64,000 bases of DNA, taken from the NCBI GenBank assembly GCA_046349395.1, contig JAXMCK010000005.1:62001-126000 (forward strand), written 5' to 3'. The position numbers were made by a program, and so were the translations under genes. Below the pieces are notes generated by a model. That model was given only the letters and a program-made list of their open reading frames with translations. It made no database searches and was not told where the DNA came from. This DNA is from JAXMCK01 sp046349395 (GTDB taxonomy: Bacteria > Pseudomonadota > Alphaproteobacteria > Geminicoccales > Geminicoccaceae). Below are positions 1 through 9,700 of this stretch, piece after piece (position 1 is the stretch's first letter; every line of letters begins with the position of its first letter).

Positions 1-2037
1 ACGACCAAATCCCAGCCGGTGTCGCTGCTCGACCCGGCGATCCTCGGCCCCGCCGCGCGCGACGCCGTCGTCAAGCTCGACCCGCGCAAGCTGGTGGCCA
101 ATCCCGTCATCTTAATCACCGCCGTCGTGGCGCTGCTCGCCACCGTTCTCCTCGTCCTCGGCCAGGGCGGCGGGTTCGGTTTCGGCCTCCAGGTCGTGGC
201 TTGGCTCTGGGTCACAGTGCTGTTCGCGAACTTCGCCGAGGCCGTGGCCGAGGGCCGCGGCAAGGCGCAGGCGGCCTCGCTCCGCCAGACAAAGACTGAC
301 CTCGTGGCGAAGCGCCTGCTCCCCGATGGCCGCACCGAATCGGTCCCGGCGAGTCGCCTGCAACTGGGCGACCTCGTGCTGGTCGACGCGGGCGATCTCA
401 TCCCCTCCGACGGCGAGGTCGTCGAGGGTGTGGCGACGGTCAACGAGTCGGCCATCACCGGCGAATCCGCACCCGTTATCCGCGAAGCCGGCGGCGACCG
501 CTCGGCCGTCACCGGCGGCACGCGTGTTCTCTCCGACCAGATCAAGGTGCGGGTCACGGCCGTCGCCGGCTCGACCTTCCTCGACCGCATGATCGCTCTC
601 GTCGAGGGTGCGGAGCGGCAGAAGACGCCGAACGAGATCGCCCTCGCCATCCTGCTGGCCGGCATGAGCCTGATCTTCGTCTTCGCAGTGGTGACGATCC
701 CGAGCTTTGTCGCCTATGCCGGCGGCAGCGTCTCGGTGCTGGTGCTGGTCGCCCTCTTCGTCACGCTGATCCCGACCACGATCGGTGCGCTGGTCGCCGC
801 CATCGGCATCGCCGGCATGAACCGCCTCGTCCGCTTCAACGTGCTGGCCTCCTCGGGCCGGGCGGTGGAAGCCGCCGGCGATATCGACGTGCTGCTGCTC
901 GACAAGACGGGCACCATCACGCTGGGCAACCGGCAGGCGGCCGAGTTCCTGCCGCTCACCGGCGTGTCCGAGGCCGAACTGGCGGACGCCGCCCAGTTGG
1001 CGAGCCTCTCCGACGAAACGCCCGAGGGCCGCTCGATCGTGGTGCTGGCGAAGGAGCGGCACAATCTGCGCGCCCGCCAGCTGGCCCCGCACGACGCCCG
1101 CTTCGTCCCCTTCACCGCGCAGACGCGGATGAGCGGCATCGACATCGATCGCATCGAGATCCGCAAAGGTGCCGTCGACGCCGTCCTCGCCTACGCCCGC
1201 AACCGGAGCGCTCCGGGACCGCACGAGGCCGAGATCGAGAGCATCGCCGGCCGCGTCGGCCGGGCCGGCGGCACGCCGCTCGCCGTCATCCGCGACGGCC
1301 GCCTGCTCGGCATCGTGCACCTCAAGGACATCGTGAAGGGCGGCATCAAGGAGCGCTTCGCCGAGCTGCGCCGGATGGGCATCCGCACCGTGATGATCAC
1401 GGGCGACAACCGGCTCACGGCCGCCGCCATCGCCGCCGAGGCGGGCGTCGACGACTTCCTGGCCGAGGCCACGCCCGAGAAGAAGCTGGAGCTGATCCGC
1501 CGCTACCAGGGCGAGGGCCGCCTCGTCGCGATGTGCGGCGACGGCACCAACGACGCCCCTGCCCTGGCCCAGGCCGATGTCGGCGTGGCGATGCAGACCG
1601 GCACGGTCGCGGCGCGCGAGGCCGGCAACATGATCGACCTCGACAGCGACCCGACGAAGCTCATCGAGGTCGTCGGTATCGGCAAGCAGCTGCTGATGAC
1701 GCGAGGTGCCCTGACGACCTTCTCGATCGCCAACGACGTCGCGAAATACTTCGCCATCATCCCGGCGATGTTCGCGGCCTTCTATCCCGAGCTGAACGCG
1801 CTCAACATCATGCACCTGTCGACCCCGCAGAGTGCCATCCTCTCGGCGATCGTCTTCAACGCGCTGATCATCGTGGCCCTGATCCCGCTCGCCCTGCGCG
1901 GCGTCGCCTACCGCCCGGCACCCGCCGCCGTGCTGCTGCGGCGCAACCTGCTCGTCTACGGCGTGGGCGGCCTCGTCGCCCCCTTCGTCGGCATCAAGCT
2001 CGTCGACCTCGCCGTTACGGCCCTGGGCCTCGCCTGA
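1..2037 (+). CDS. kdpB: Potassium-transporting P-type ATPase subunit B (5' partial)
   Basis: This is the catalytic subunit of the Kdp high-affinity K+ uptake complex in the inner membrane; it hydrolyses ATP to drive K+ import through KdpA. The frame is open from base 1, and the GTG at 19 is probably internal, since KdpB proteins begin a few residues earlier; the true start is just off the window. Visible are the TGES actuator motif (about 463-474), the phosphorylation motif DKTGTIT with its Asp codon at 901, and GDGTNDAP (about 1540-1560). Hydrophobic segments lie near the N terminus, at about 660-830 and at the C terminus. About 678 codons are present, close to the usual ~680. kdpC follows after 7 bp. 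KdpA must lie upstream, outside the window. Confidence 0.97.
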   Translation, partial: TTKSQPVSLLDPAILGPAARDAVVKLDPRKLVANPVILITAVVALLATVLLVLGQGGGFGFGLQVVAWLWVTVLFANFAEAVAEGRGKAQAASLRQTKTDLVAKRLLPDGRTESVPASRLQLGDLVLVDAGDLIPSDGEVVEGVATVNESAITGESAPVIREAGGDRSAVTGGTRVLSDQIKVRVTAVAGSTFLDRMIALVEGAERQKTPNEIALAILLAGMSLIFVFAVVTIPSFVAYAGGSVSVLVLVALFVTLIPTTIGALVAAIGIAGMNRLVRFNVLASSGRAVEAAGDIDVLLLDKTGTITLGNRQAAEFLPLTGVSEAELADAAQLASLSDETPEGRSIVVLAKERHNLRARQLAPHDARFVPFTAQTRMSGIDIDRIEIRKGAVDAVLAYARNRSAPGPHEAEIESIAGRVGRAGGTPLAVIRDGRLLGIVHLKDIVKGGIKERFAELRRMGIRTVMITGDNRLTAAAIAAEAGVDDFLAEATPEKKLELIRRYQGEGRLVAMCGDGTNDAPALAQADVGVAMQTGTVAAREAGNMIDLDSDPTKLIEVVGIGKQLLMTRGALTTFSIANDVAKYFAIIPAMFAAFYPELNALNIMHLSTPQSAILSAIVFNALIIVALIPLALRGVAYRPAPAAVLLRRNLLVYGVGGLVAPFVGIKLVDLAVTALGLA

Positions 2038-2044
2038 AGAACGG

Positions 2045-2626
2045 ATGCCTCCGATGCTGACCCATCTCCGTGCCGCCCTGACGATGCTCGTCGGGCTTAC
2101 CCTCCTCACCGGCCTCGCCTATCCCCTGGCGGTCACGGGCCTGGCCCAGGCCCTCTTCCCCGAGCAAGCGCAGGGCAGCCTCGTCCGCCGCACCGACGGC
2201 AGTGTGATTGGCTCCCGCCTGATCGGCCAAGGCTTCAGCGGCGACCGCTGGTTCCACCCCCGTCCGTCGGCAGCCGGCAGCGCCGGCTACGACGCCACCG
2301 CGTCGGGCGGTAGTAATCTTGCACCAACGAACAAGGTGCTGGTCGATCGCGTCGCCGGCGACGTGCAGCGCTGGCGTGACGCCGGCCTGCGGGGCCCGGT
2401 CCCGGTCGACCTCGTCACCGCATCGGGCAGCGGGCTCGATCCGCACATCTCGCCGGCGGCCGCCCTGGCCCAGGTGCCGCTCGTCGCCAAGGCCCGCGGC
2501 CTCGACGAGGCGAAGCTGAAGGAACTGGTCTACGCCCATGTCCGGCCGAGGGTGCTGGGCGTCCTGGGCGAGCCTACGGTGAACGTCCTGGAGCTCAATC
2601 TGGCCCTCGAAGGGGCCGCCGGATGA
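2045..2626 (+). CDS. kdpC: Potassium-transporting ATPase subunit C
   Basis: KdpC is the single-span accessory subunit that stabilises the KdpFABC complex and raises nucleotide affinity. The 193-residue product has one N-terminal membrane helix (about residues 10-35), then a periplasmic domain with the family blocks GSRLIGQ, WFHPRPSA, SGGSNLAPTN and DPHISPAAA. The ATG at 2045 lies 7 bp after kdpB; ATG 2054 is an alternative. kdpD starts 14 bp downstream, so the genes are cotranscribed. Confidence 0.96.
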   Translation: MPPMLTHLRAALTMLVGLTLLTGLAYPLAVTGLAQALFPEQAQGSLVRRTDGSVIGSRLIGQGFSGDRWFHPRPSAAGSAGYDATASGGSNLAPTNKVLVDRVAGDVQRWRDAGLRGPVPVDLVTASGSGLDPHISPAAALAQVPLVAKARGLDEAKLKELVYAHVRPRVLGVLGEPTVNVLELNLALEGAAG

Positions 2627-2640
2627 GCTAGGCTGGCCTC

Positions 2641-5355
2641 ATGCCGGACCCCGTCCAGAACGGCCGCCCCTCGCCCGACGCCCTCCTGGAGTTGGCGAAC
2701 GCGGAGCGGCGCGGGCGGCTGAAAATCTTCCTCGGTGCCGCCCCCGGGGTCGGCAAGACCTACGAGATGCTGGCCGGCGCACAGCGGCGGCATGCCGAGG
2801 GGGTCGACGTCGTCGTCGGCATCGTGGAGACCCATGGCCGCCGTGAGACTGCGGCCCTGCTCGACGGGCTCGACGTGCTGCCACGCCGCCGGATCCCCTA
2901 CCGCGGGCGCCTGCTCGAGGAGATGGACCTCGACGCGCTGCTCGCCCGACGGCCGCAGCTGGCGCTGGTCGACGAGCTGGCGCACGAGAACGCGCCGGGC
3001 AGCCGGCACCCAAAGCGCTGGATGGACGTCGTCGAGCTGATCGAGGCCGGCATCGGCGTCTGGTCGACGATGAACGTCCAGCACGTCGAGAGCCTCGTCG
3101 ACATCGTCGCCCAGATCACCCGCATCCGCATCCGCGAGACGGTGCCGGACCATGTGCTCGACATGGCCGAGATCGAGCTGATCGACCTCACCCCGGAGGA
3201 CCTTCGCAAGCGCCTGCACGAGGGCAAGGTCTACGTGCCGGTCGAGGCGCAGCGGGCCCTCGACCACTACTTCTCCGAAGGCAATCTCACCGCCCTGCGC
3301 GAGCTGGCCCTGCGACGCACGGCCGAGCGCGTCGACGACCAGATGGTCCAGTACATGCAGGCCCGCGGGCTCGCCGGCCCTTGGGCCGCCAGCGACCGCC
3401 TGCTCGTCTGCGTGCACGGCAACGAGGGTGCGGCCGAGCTGGTCCGCTACACCCGCCGCGTTGCCGATCGCCTGAAGGCACCCTGGACCGCACTGCACGT
3501 CGAGACGATCGCCGACCGCAGCGCCGCGCAGCTCGTCCGCGACCGCATCTCCGACACGCTGCGCCTCGCCGAGCGGTTGGGGGCCGACACCCTCGTCATC
3601 CCGGGCGAGCGCGTCGCCGACGAGGCGTTGGCCTGGGCGCGGGCCAACAACGTCACCCAGATCGTCATCGGCTGCACGCGGCGGTCCGGCTGGCGCGACC
3701 GGTTCCTCGATCCCCTGCCGCGCGCCTTCATCCGCGGGGCCGGCGACATCACCGTCCACGTCCTGCCGGCGCACGGCGAGACGACGCCGCCCAAGACCGT
3801 GAAGTCGCGCGACGTCGCCGGTGCGTTCAGTCCGCTCAACTGGGTGGTGACGATCCTACTGGTCGCCGCTGCGACGGGCATATCGCTCAGGCTCGAACAT
3901 CTGGTGCCCCTGCCCAACGTCTCGCTGGTCTACCTGGCACCCGTCCTGATCGCGGCCTTGTGGTACGGGCTCTGGCCGGCGCTGGGTGCCGCGGCTCTGG
4001 GCACGCTCGCCTACAATTTCTTCTTCATGCCCCCCCGCTACACCTTCACGGTCGCGAACCCGGCCAACCTCGCCACCCTGGTCCTGTTCTCGGCCGCCGC
4101 CGTGCTCATCAGCGGTCTCGCCGCCCGCGCCCGCGAGAGGACGCTCGTCGCCCGTGAGGAGGGTGCCAGGGCGGCGGCGCTCTACAGCTTCTCGAAGAAG
4201 ATCGCGAGTGTCGGTACTATGGACGATCTTCTGTGGGCGGCGGCACACCAGATCGCCACCATGCTCCAGTGCGAGGCCATGATCTTCCTGCCCGACGGCG
4301 GCAAGCTCCAGCTGGCAGCCGCCTATCCGCCCGAGGACCAGCTCGACGATACCGACCGGGCCGCCGCCGAATGGTGCCTCGCGCACGACCAGCCTGCCGG
4401 GCGCGGCTCCGACACGCTGGCCGGTGCTGCCCGTCTCTTCCTGCCGGCGCGGACCGCGCGCGGCACCGTCGCCGTCGTCGGCATCGGCAAGCCGCTCGCC
4501 GGGCCGCTGCTGACCCCGGACGAGCGCCGCCTGCTCGACGCGCTGCTCGACCAGACGGCCGTCGCCATCGAGCGCGTCCAGCTCGCCCGTGACATCGACG
4601 CCAGCCGGCTCCTGGCCGAGACCGAGCGGCTGCGCACCGCCCTGCTCACGTCGCTGAGCCACGACATCAGGACCCCGCTGGCCTCGATCCTCGGCACGCT
4701 GGGCTCGCTGCGTAGCTTCGGCGGGCTCTACGACGACAAGGCTCGCGACGAGATACTGGCGACCGCCGAGGGCGAGGCCGTCCGGCTGAACCGGTTCCTC
4801 GAGAACCTTCTGGACATGACCCGGCTCGAAGGCGGCGACCTCGGGCCGAAGCGGGAGCCCGTCGATTTGGCCGACCTCGTCGGCGCCTCCCTCGCCCGGA
4901 CCGGTACGCTGCTGGCCCGGCACGAGGTGGTGACAAGCCTGCCGCCCGACCTGCCGCTCGTCCGGCTCGACTTCCTGCTGATGGAACAGGTGCTCGTGAA
5001 CCTGCTGGAGAACGCCGCCCGCTATGCCCCGCAAGGCACGACCGTGACGATCTCGGCGTCCGCCGGTTCGCGGGGCGTCGCGCTTGAGATCGAGGACGAA
5101 GGGCCCGGCATCGCCGCCGACGAGGCCGCACTGATCTTCGACAAGTTCTACCGCGGGCACCTGCCGTCCCCCGCCGACGGGAAGAGCGGGACCGGCTTAG
5201 GCCTTGCCGTATGCAAAGGCTTCGTCGAGGCGATGGGCGGCACCATCGAAGTACTGGAACGGCGCGACCACAGATCGGGGGCCCGGTTCCGGATCAGCCT
5301 GCCGTCCGACCTCGTCGTCCTGTCGCCGCCGGCGGAGGAGAGCCTTGCCGTCTAG
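2641..5355 (+). CDS. kdpD: Osmosensitive K+ channel sensor histidine kinase
   Basis: KdpD is the membrane sensor kinase that controls kdp expression in response to K+ limitation or osmotic stress. The 904-residue protein has the full domain order: N-terminal KdpD domain with Walker A GAAPGVGKT (about residues 32-40), a universal-stress-protein-like domain (about 250-370), a DUF4118 four-helix membrane region (about 395-500), a GAF-like region (about 520-645), HisKA with the phospho-acceptor His in SLSHDIRTPLAS (about residue 674), and a C-terminal HATPase with the N box (NLLENAARYA) and G boxes. It sits between kdpC and kdpE; its stop overlaps the proposed kdpE start. Confidence 0.97.
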   Translation: MPDPVQNGRPSPDALLELANAERRGRLKIFLGAAPGVGKTYEMLAGAQRRHAEGVDVVVGIVETHGRRETAALLDGLDVLPRRRIPYRGRLLEEMDLDALLARRPQLALVDELAHENAPGSRHPKRWMDVVELIEAGIGVWSTMNVQHVESLVDIVAQITRIRIRETVPDHVLDMAEIELIDLTPEDLRKRLHEGKVYVPVEAQRALDHYFSEGNLTALRELALRRTAERVDDQMVQYMQARGLAGPWAASDRLLVCVHGNEGAAELVRYTRRVADRLKAPWTALHVETIADRSAAQLVRDRISDTLRLAERLGADTLVIPGERVADEALAWARANNVTQIVIGCTRRSGWRDRFLDPLPRAFIRGAGDITVHVLPAHGETTPPKTVKSRDVAGAFSPLNWVVTILLVAAATGISLRLEHLVPLPNVSLVYLAPVLIAALWYGLWPALGAAALGTLAYNFFFMPPRYTFTVANPANLATLVLFSAAAVLISGLAARARERTLVAREEGARAAALYSFSKKIASVGTMDDLLWAAAHQIATMLQCEAMIFLPDGGKLQLAAAYPPEDQLDDTDRAAAEWCLAHDQPAGRGSDTLAGAARLFLPARTARGTVAVVGIGKPLAGPLLTPDERRLLDALLDQTAVAIERVQLARDIDASRLLAETERLRTALLTSLSHDIRTPLASILGTLGSLRSFGGLYDDKARDEILATAEGEAVRLNRFLENLLDMTRLEGGDLGPKREPVDLADLVGASLARTGTLLARHEVVTSLPPDLPLVRLDFLLMEQVLVNLLENAARYAPQGTTVTISASAGSRGVALEIEDEGPGIAADEAALIFDKFYRGHLPSPADGKSGTGLGLAVCKGFVEAMGGTIEVLERRDHRSGARFRISLPSDLVVLSPPAEESLAV

Positions 5356-6040
5356 CCCCGCCACGCTGCTCGTCATCGACGACGAGCCGGCCATCCGCCG
5401 CTTCCTGGCCACCACGCTGGAGGCGCAGGGCTGGGGTGTGGTCCTCGCCGAGACGGCGCTCGACGGCATGCGGATGCTGCGCCACCACCGGCCCGACCTC
5501 GTGCTGCTCGACCTCGGTCTGCCCGACACGGACGGCATGGACGTACTCGCCGGTATCCGTACGGCCGGCGACACGCCCGTCATCGTGCTGACGGCCCGGG
5601 GCGACGAGGCGTCCAAAGTGCTGGCGTTGGACAACGGGGCCGACGATTACGTCACCAAGCCTTTCAGCATCCCGGAGCTTCTGGCCCGGATGCGGGCCGC
5701 CCTGCGCCACCGCGTGCAGGCCCAGGGCGGCATGCCCCGTGTGCAGGCGGGCGACCTCGTCATCGACCTCGTGTATCGCCGCGTGACCCGCGACGGGGCC
5801 GAGATCCGCCTCTCGCCCAAGGAATGGGAGATCCTGGCCGAACTGGCGACTTATGCCGGCAGGGTCGTCACCCACCGCCAACTCCTCACCAAGGTTTGGG
5901 GTCGCAGCGGCGAGCAGGAGGTGCAATACCTCCGAGTCTACATCCGCCAACTGCGCCAGAAGCTGGAGCCCGATCCCGACCGGCCCGCCCGCCTCGTGAC
6001 CGAGCCGGGTGTCGGCTATCGGCTGCTGGCCGATCTCTGA
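5345..6040 (+). CDS. kdpE: KDP operon response regulator KdpE
   Basis: OmpR/PhoB-family response regulator, partner of KdpD and transcriptional activator of kdp. The receiver domain starts at ATLLVIDDEPAIRR and carries the phospho-Asp in LLDLGLPDTDG (about residue 56) and the conserved Lys in DYVTKPF. The C-terminal winged helix ends with GVGYRLL. The frame extends upstream inside kdpD, but I choose the TTG at 5345: a strong Shine-Dalgarno GGAGGAG (5334-5340) lies 4 bp before it, it overlaps the kdpD stop by 11 bp, and it gives 231 residues, the normal KdpE length. Confidence 0.95.
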   Translation: MPSSPATLLVIDDEPAIRRFLATTLEAQGWGVVLAETALDGMRMLRHHRPDLVLLDLGLPDTDGMDVLAGIRTAGDTPVIVLTARGDEASKVLALDNGADDYVTKPFSIPELLARMRAALRHRVQAQGGMPRVQAGDLVIDLVYRRVTRDGAEIRLSPKEWEILAELATYAGRVVTHRQLLTKVWGRSGEQEVQYLRVYIRQLRQKLEPDPDRPARLVTEPGVGYRLLADL

Positions 6041-6108
6041 GAACGCGACGCGAGGAGCAGCACGACCACTAGCAGGGCGGCGAGGAGACCGGCAACAACC
6101 CGCGTCAT
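6016..6108 (-). CDS. Possible small hydrophobic peptide antisense to kdpE 3' end
   Basis: A 30-residue ATG-initiated frame on the opposite strand, overlapping the last 25 bp of kdpE. Residues 4-20 are almost purely Val/Leu/Ala/Gly, followed by a basic and serine-rich tail, which is the profile of a single-span membrane peptide. It recalls KdpF in size and hydrophobicity, but KdpF genes precede kdpA on the sense strand, so I do not call it that. The Shine-Dalgarno is weak (CAGG 4 bp upstream). It may be a chance frame in GC-rich DNA. Confidence 0.22.
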   Translation of the reverse strand: MTRVVAGLLAALLVVVLLLASRSQRSASSR

Positions 6109-6205
6109 TAGCCTGCCAGCAACGCCGAGCCGCTGCAGCAGGGCTCTACCGAGGATTAGTGCCGCCGCCTCCGCCGACAGCTATGCAGTGCGATTTGGCA
6201 GAAGA

Positions 6206-6508
6206 CTAGCGAGGGCGATCGGGCCTGAGCAGGACCAGCAGGATCGGGCCGGCGTGGCGCCGCGCCATTGGGAACTGCAGCAGCGCCACCGCCCGTGCTA
6301 GTCGAGCGCCGATACGAGAAAGGCGGAGAGCGGCCAGCGAGACGCCATCCACGACCGAGGCCCACGACCAGCCCGTCTCGACCGTGATCGGCGCCACCAG
6401 CACGGCCGGTAGATCGTAGGTGGACCCCGACGGCAGGATCTGCCCCGACGCCGGGCAGGCAACGAGCGAAATGCGGCCTTCTGCCTCGCTCGGGGGTGCC
6501 GGCCCCAA
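6206..6508 (-). pseudogene. Remnant of an MFS transporter N-terminal region
   Basis: The minus-strand frame contains a stretch (about residues 20-72) that reads like the first two helices of a major facilitator permease: a GQILPSGSTYDLPAVL block, then APITVETGWSWASVV, a second hydrophobic stretch, and a degraded RHAGPILLVLL resembling the loop-2/helix-3 region RHGGRPVL. Charged and Arg residues interrupt what should be helix 2, and the rest of the ~400-residue transporter is missing. I infer a decayed gene fragment. No promoter or credible start is visible. Confidence 0.4.
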
Positions 6509-6784
6509 GGTGCTCGACAGAGCATCGCCAGCGGGTCGAGCCGCCGGCTGCTTATCGGTCAGGAACCGACGCCCCCCGGTGCGCGATCGTCCACAGGGGT
6601 CGAGCGAGGTGCACCCTTCGGGACAGTTTTCGCTGGTTGCCGATCGACGTATTGTCGGGCTTTACACTATCGTCATCGTTTGGTTGGAGCATCCGGTGAC
6701 GCTCGCTGACTGGCGGCGCTATAGTCCGGTGAAACAGACGCCCTTGGCGGTCAATTGAAGCGCATAGTCGAGGAATCTGCACCG
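6509..6784. other. Spacer upstream of the EAL/GGDEF gene, no gene seen
   Basis: I find no supported coding sequence here on either strand. The last ~150 bp (6630-6760) are less GC-rich than the surroundings and probably contain the promoter of the downstream gene, but I could not pick a convincing -35/-10 pair. Confidence 0.4.
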
Positions 6785-9700
6785 ATGGAGGTGCAGGAGG
6801 ACACCGAGTCGGTGGCGGGCGCGGACGAGATCGACCGCGTCGCCCTTCGGCTCGCGCTCGACCGCGGCGAGATCGAGCTTCGCTACCAGCCGATCATCGA
6901 CTTGCGCCACGCCGCGGTCGTCGGCGTCGAGATGCTGATGCGCTGGTATCGCCCCGGCCATGGCTGGGTACCGCCGGACGCGTTCGTACCCGCGGCGGAG
7001 CGCCTGGACGTCGTCCACGAATGGACCCTGTGGGCGCTTGGGCGTGCCGCCTCCGAACTGGCCCCGGTCCTGGCGAGTCACCCCGAACTGGAGCTGCACT
7101 TCAATCTATCGGGCCACGAGGCGCGCATGGACCGCGTCCAGTCCCTGCTCGCCCGGATCGATTCGCTCCCGGTGCTGGCTCGGGCGTCGCTCGCCTTCGA
7201 GCTGACCGAGACTGCCCTCTTGGACAGCGGCTCGGAGGCGGCGCGGTCGCTGGAGCTGCTCCGCGCCCGCCAGTACGGCGTGGCGCTGGACGATTTCGGC
7301 ACCGGCTATTCTTCACTCTCCCACCTCGACCAGTACCCGCTCGACACGTTGAAGATCGACAAGCGCTTCGTCGGCAAGCTCGAGGGCAGCATCGACGCGC
7401 GCAAGATCGTCGAGGCCATCCAGTTCATGGCCAACGCCCTGGGCCTCGGCACCGTGGCCGAAGGGGTGGAGACGGGCGAGCAGCTGGGCTTCCTCGTCAG
7501 CCGAGGTTGTCGGCGAGCGCAGGGTTATCTGCTGGGCGTCCCGCTGCGCGCATCCGAGCTGGCGTCTTTCCTCGACGCGTTCCGCTTCCCGCACGAACTG
7601 GTGCAGCAGAGCCTGTGGCCGCCTCCCACGCCGCTGCCGCCGCTTCTGGCCCAGAACCAGGAGCAGGCGCTCCGCCTCTTCGTGCGCCATGTGCCGGCCT
7701 CCGTCGCCATGTTCGACACCGGCATGCGCTACCTCGTCGCCAGTGACCGCTGGCTGGAGAGCTACGGTCTTGCCGCTCAGGATGTGGTCGGCCGCTGCCA
7801 CTACGATCTGCTCGACGTGCCGCAGCGCGTGCGCGAGGCGCATGCCCGCTGCCTCGCCGGGGCGGTCGAGAGCTGCGAGGACGACGTCCACCGCAACCAC
7901 GACGGCAAGCTCGACCATCTGCGTTGGGAGGTCCGCCCCTTCCGCAACCGCTTCGGCGATATCTGCGGCCTCGTGGCCTTCACCGAGTTCACGACCGACC
8001 GCCGCGCCGCGGAGCAGGAACGCGACGAGGTCCGCCGCCGGCTGGAGGATTATCTCGCGACCGCCTCGGACTGGCTGTGGGAGAGCGGTCCCGATCACCG
8101 TTTCGTCGCCAGTGCGGGCGGGACCGGCGCCCGTGATGCCGACGGCACCGAGATGGTCGGCCGCACGCGCTGGGAGATCGCGGGCGCCGATCCCGAGCGG
8201 GATGAGATCTGGCGGCGGCACAAGGGGGATCTCGATGCGCGCCGCGAGTTCCGCGGCTTCGTGTTCGACTACGATCTTGCTGACGGGTCGCACGTCTGGC
8301 GGGAGACGAGCGGCAGGCCTTTTTTCGCCGCCGACGGCAGCTTTCTCGGCTACCGCGGCACCGCGCGCGATGTCACCGAGGCCAAGCGCGCCGAAGCCGC
8401 CCTGATCGCCAGCGAGGCGCGGTTCCGCGGCCTCGTCGAGGGCTCGCTGCAGGCCATCCTCGTGCAGCAAGGATCCGAGTTCGTCTTCGTCAACGACGCC
8501 TTCGTCGGCCTGATGGGCTTCGACGACCGGCGAGCGGCACTGGCTGCAGGGCCGCGCTTCTGGCGTCGGCAGCCGGACCCGACGCGGGCGGTCATCGCAG
8601 CCCTGCTGCGCCGCCATCAGCGCGCGCGTGACATCGCGGCCCAACACCGCCTGGAGATCCGGCGCCAGGACGGCAGCATCGTCTGGGTGGAGACGTCCAT
8701 CCGCTCCATCCAGCACGAGAGCGAGCAGGCCCTGCAGTTCGCCCTGGTCGACGTGACGGCACAGGTCGTCGCCGAGCAGGCGCTGGCCGTCGACGCCGGC
8801 GAGATCGCCCGCCAAGCGCGCGAGCTGCATCGTCTGGCCGACGAGCTGCAGCGGTCCAAGGCAGAGGCGGAGCAGGCCCGCGACATGCTGGCCGAGGCGA
8901 CGTCGGTTCTCGGCGACGGCTTCGCGCTGTTCGGCCGGGACGGCCGGCTCGTGCTCTGCAATCCGGCCTTCAGCGCGGACTATGGCTGCCCGCCCGGCGA
9001 GCTGCGGGGCCTGACCGTCGCCGATTGCACCCGGCGACTGAACGCCGTCGAAGGCGGAGGTTCGGACGCCGGGACGGACGAGTTTCTGCATACCCGCCTC
9101 CGGCACCATCGGCGGGCCGACGGCTCGCCGCTCGAGGTCCAGATCGGGCATCGCTGGTTCGTCATCCGCGAGCATCGCACGGCCAGCGGCATGACCGTGC
9201 TGTTCCGCGCCGACGTCACCCACCTGAAGACCGCCGAGGCGGAGGCACGCCGGCTGGCCACCGTCGACACGCTGACGGGCGCCTACAACCGGCGCTTCTT
9301 CCTGGAGCAGGCGCCACGCCTGCTGGAGCGTTGCCGGCGCGACGGTGCGAGTGCCGCCCTCATCCTCTTCGACATCGACCATTTCAAACTGGTCAACGAC
9401 CGCTATGGCCATCACGCCGGTGATGCCGCCCTTCGTGCCGTGGTCGACACCTGCCGCGCGGTCGTGCGCCCCGGTGACCTCATCGGACGCTGGGGCGGCG
9501 AGGAGTTCATCGTCCTTCTTCCCGATGCGGACAGCACCGCGGCCAGCGCCATCGCCGAACGCCTCCGCATCGCCCTCTCGGAGTTGCGCCTCGTCGCCGA
9601 TGGACAGGCCTACGCGCTGACCATCAGCGCCGGCATCGCCGCGACGGGTGCTACCGGGCGCAGTCACGACGAGCTGCTGCGCGACGCCGACGAGGCGCTC

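Noticed and set aside
112..2109. Minus-strand frame opposite kdpB
   Set aside because: Shadow of kdpB; low-complexity product without motifs.
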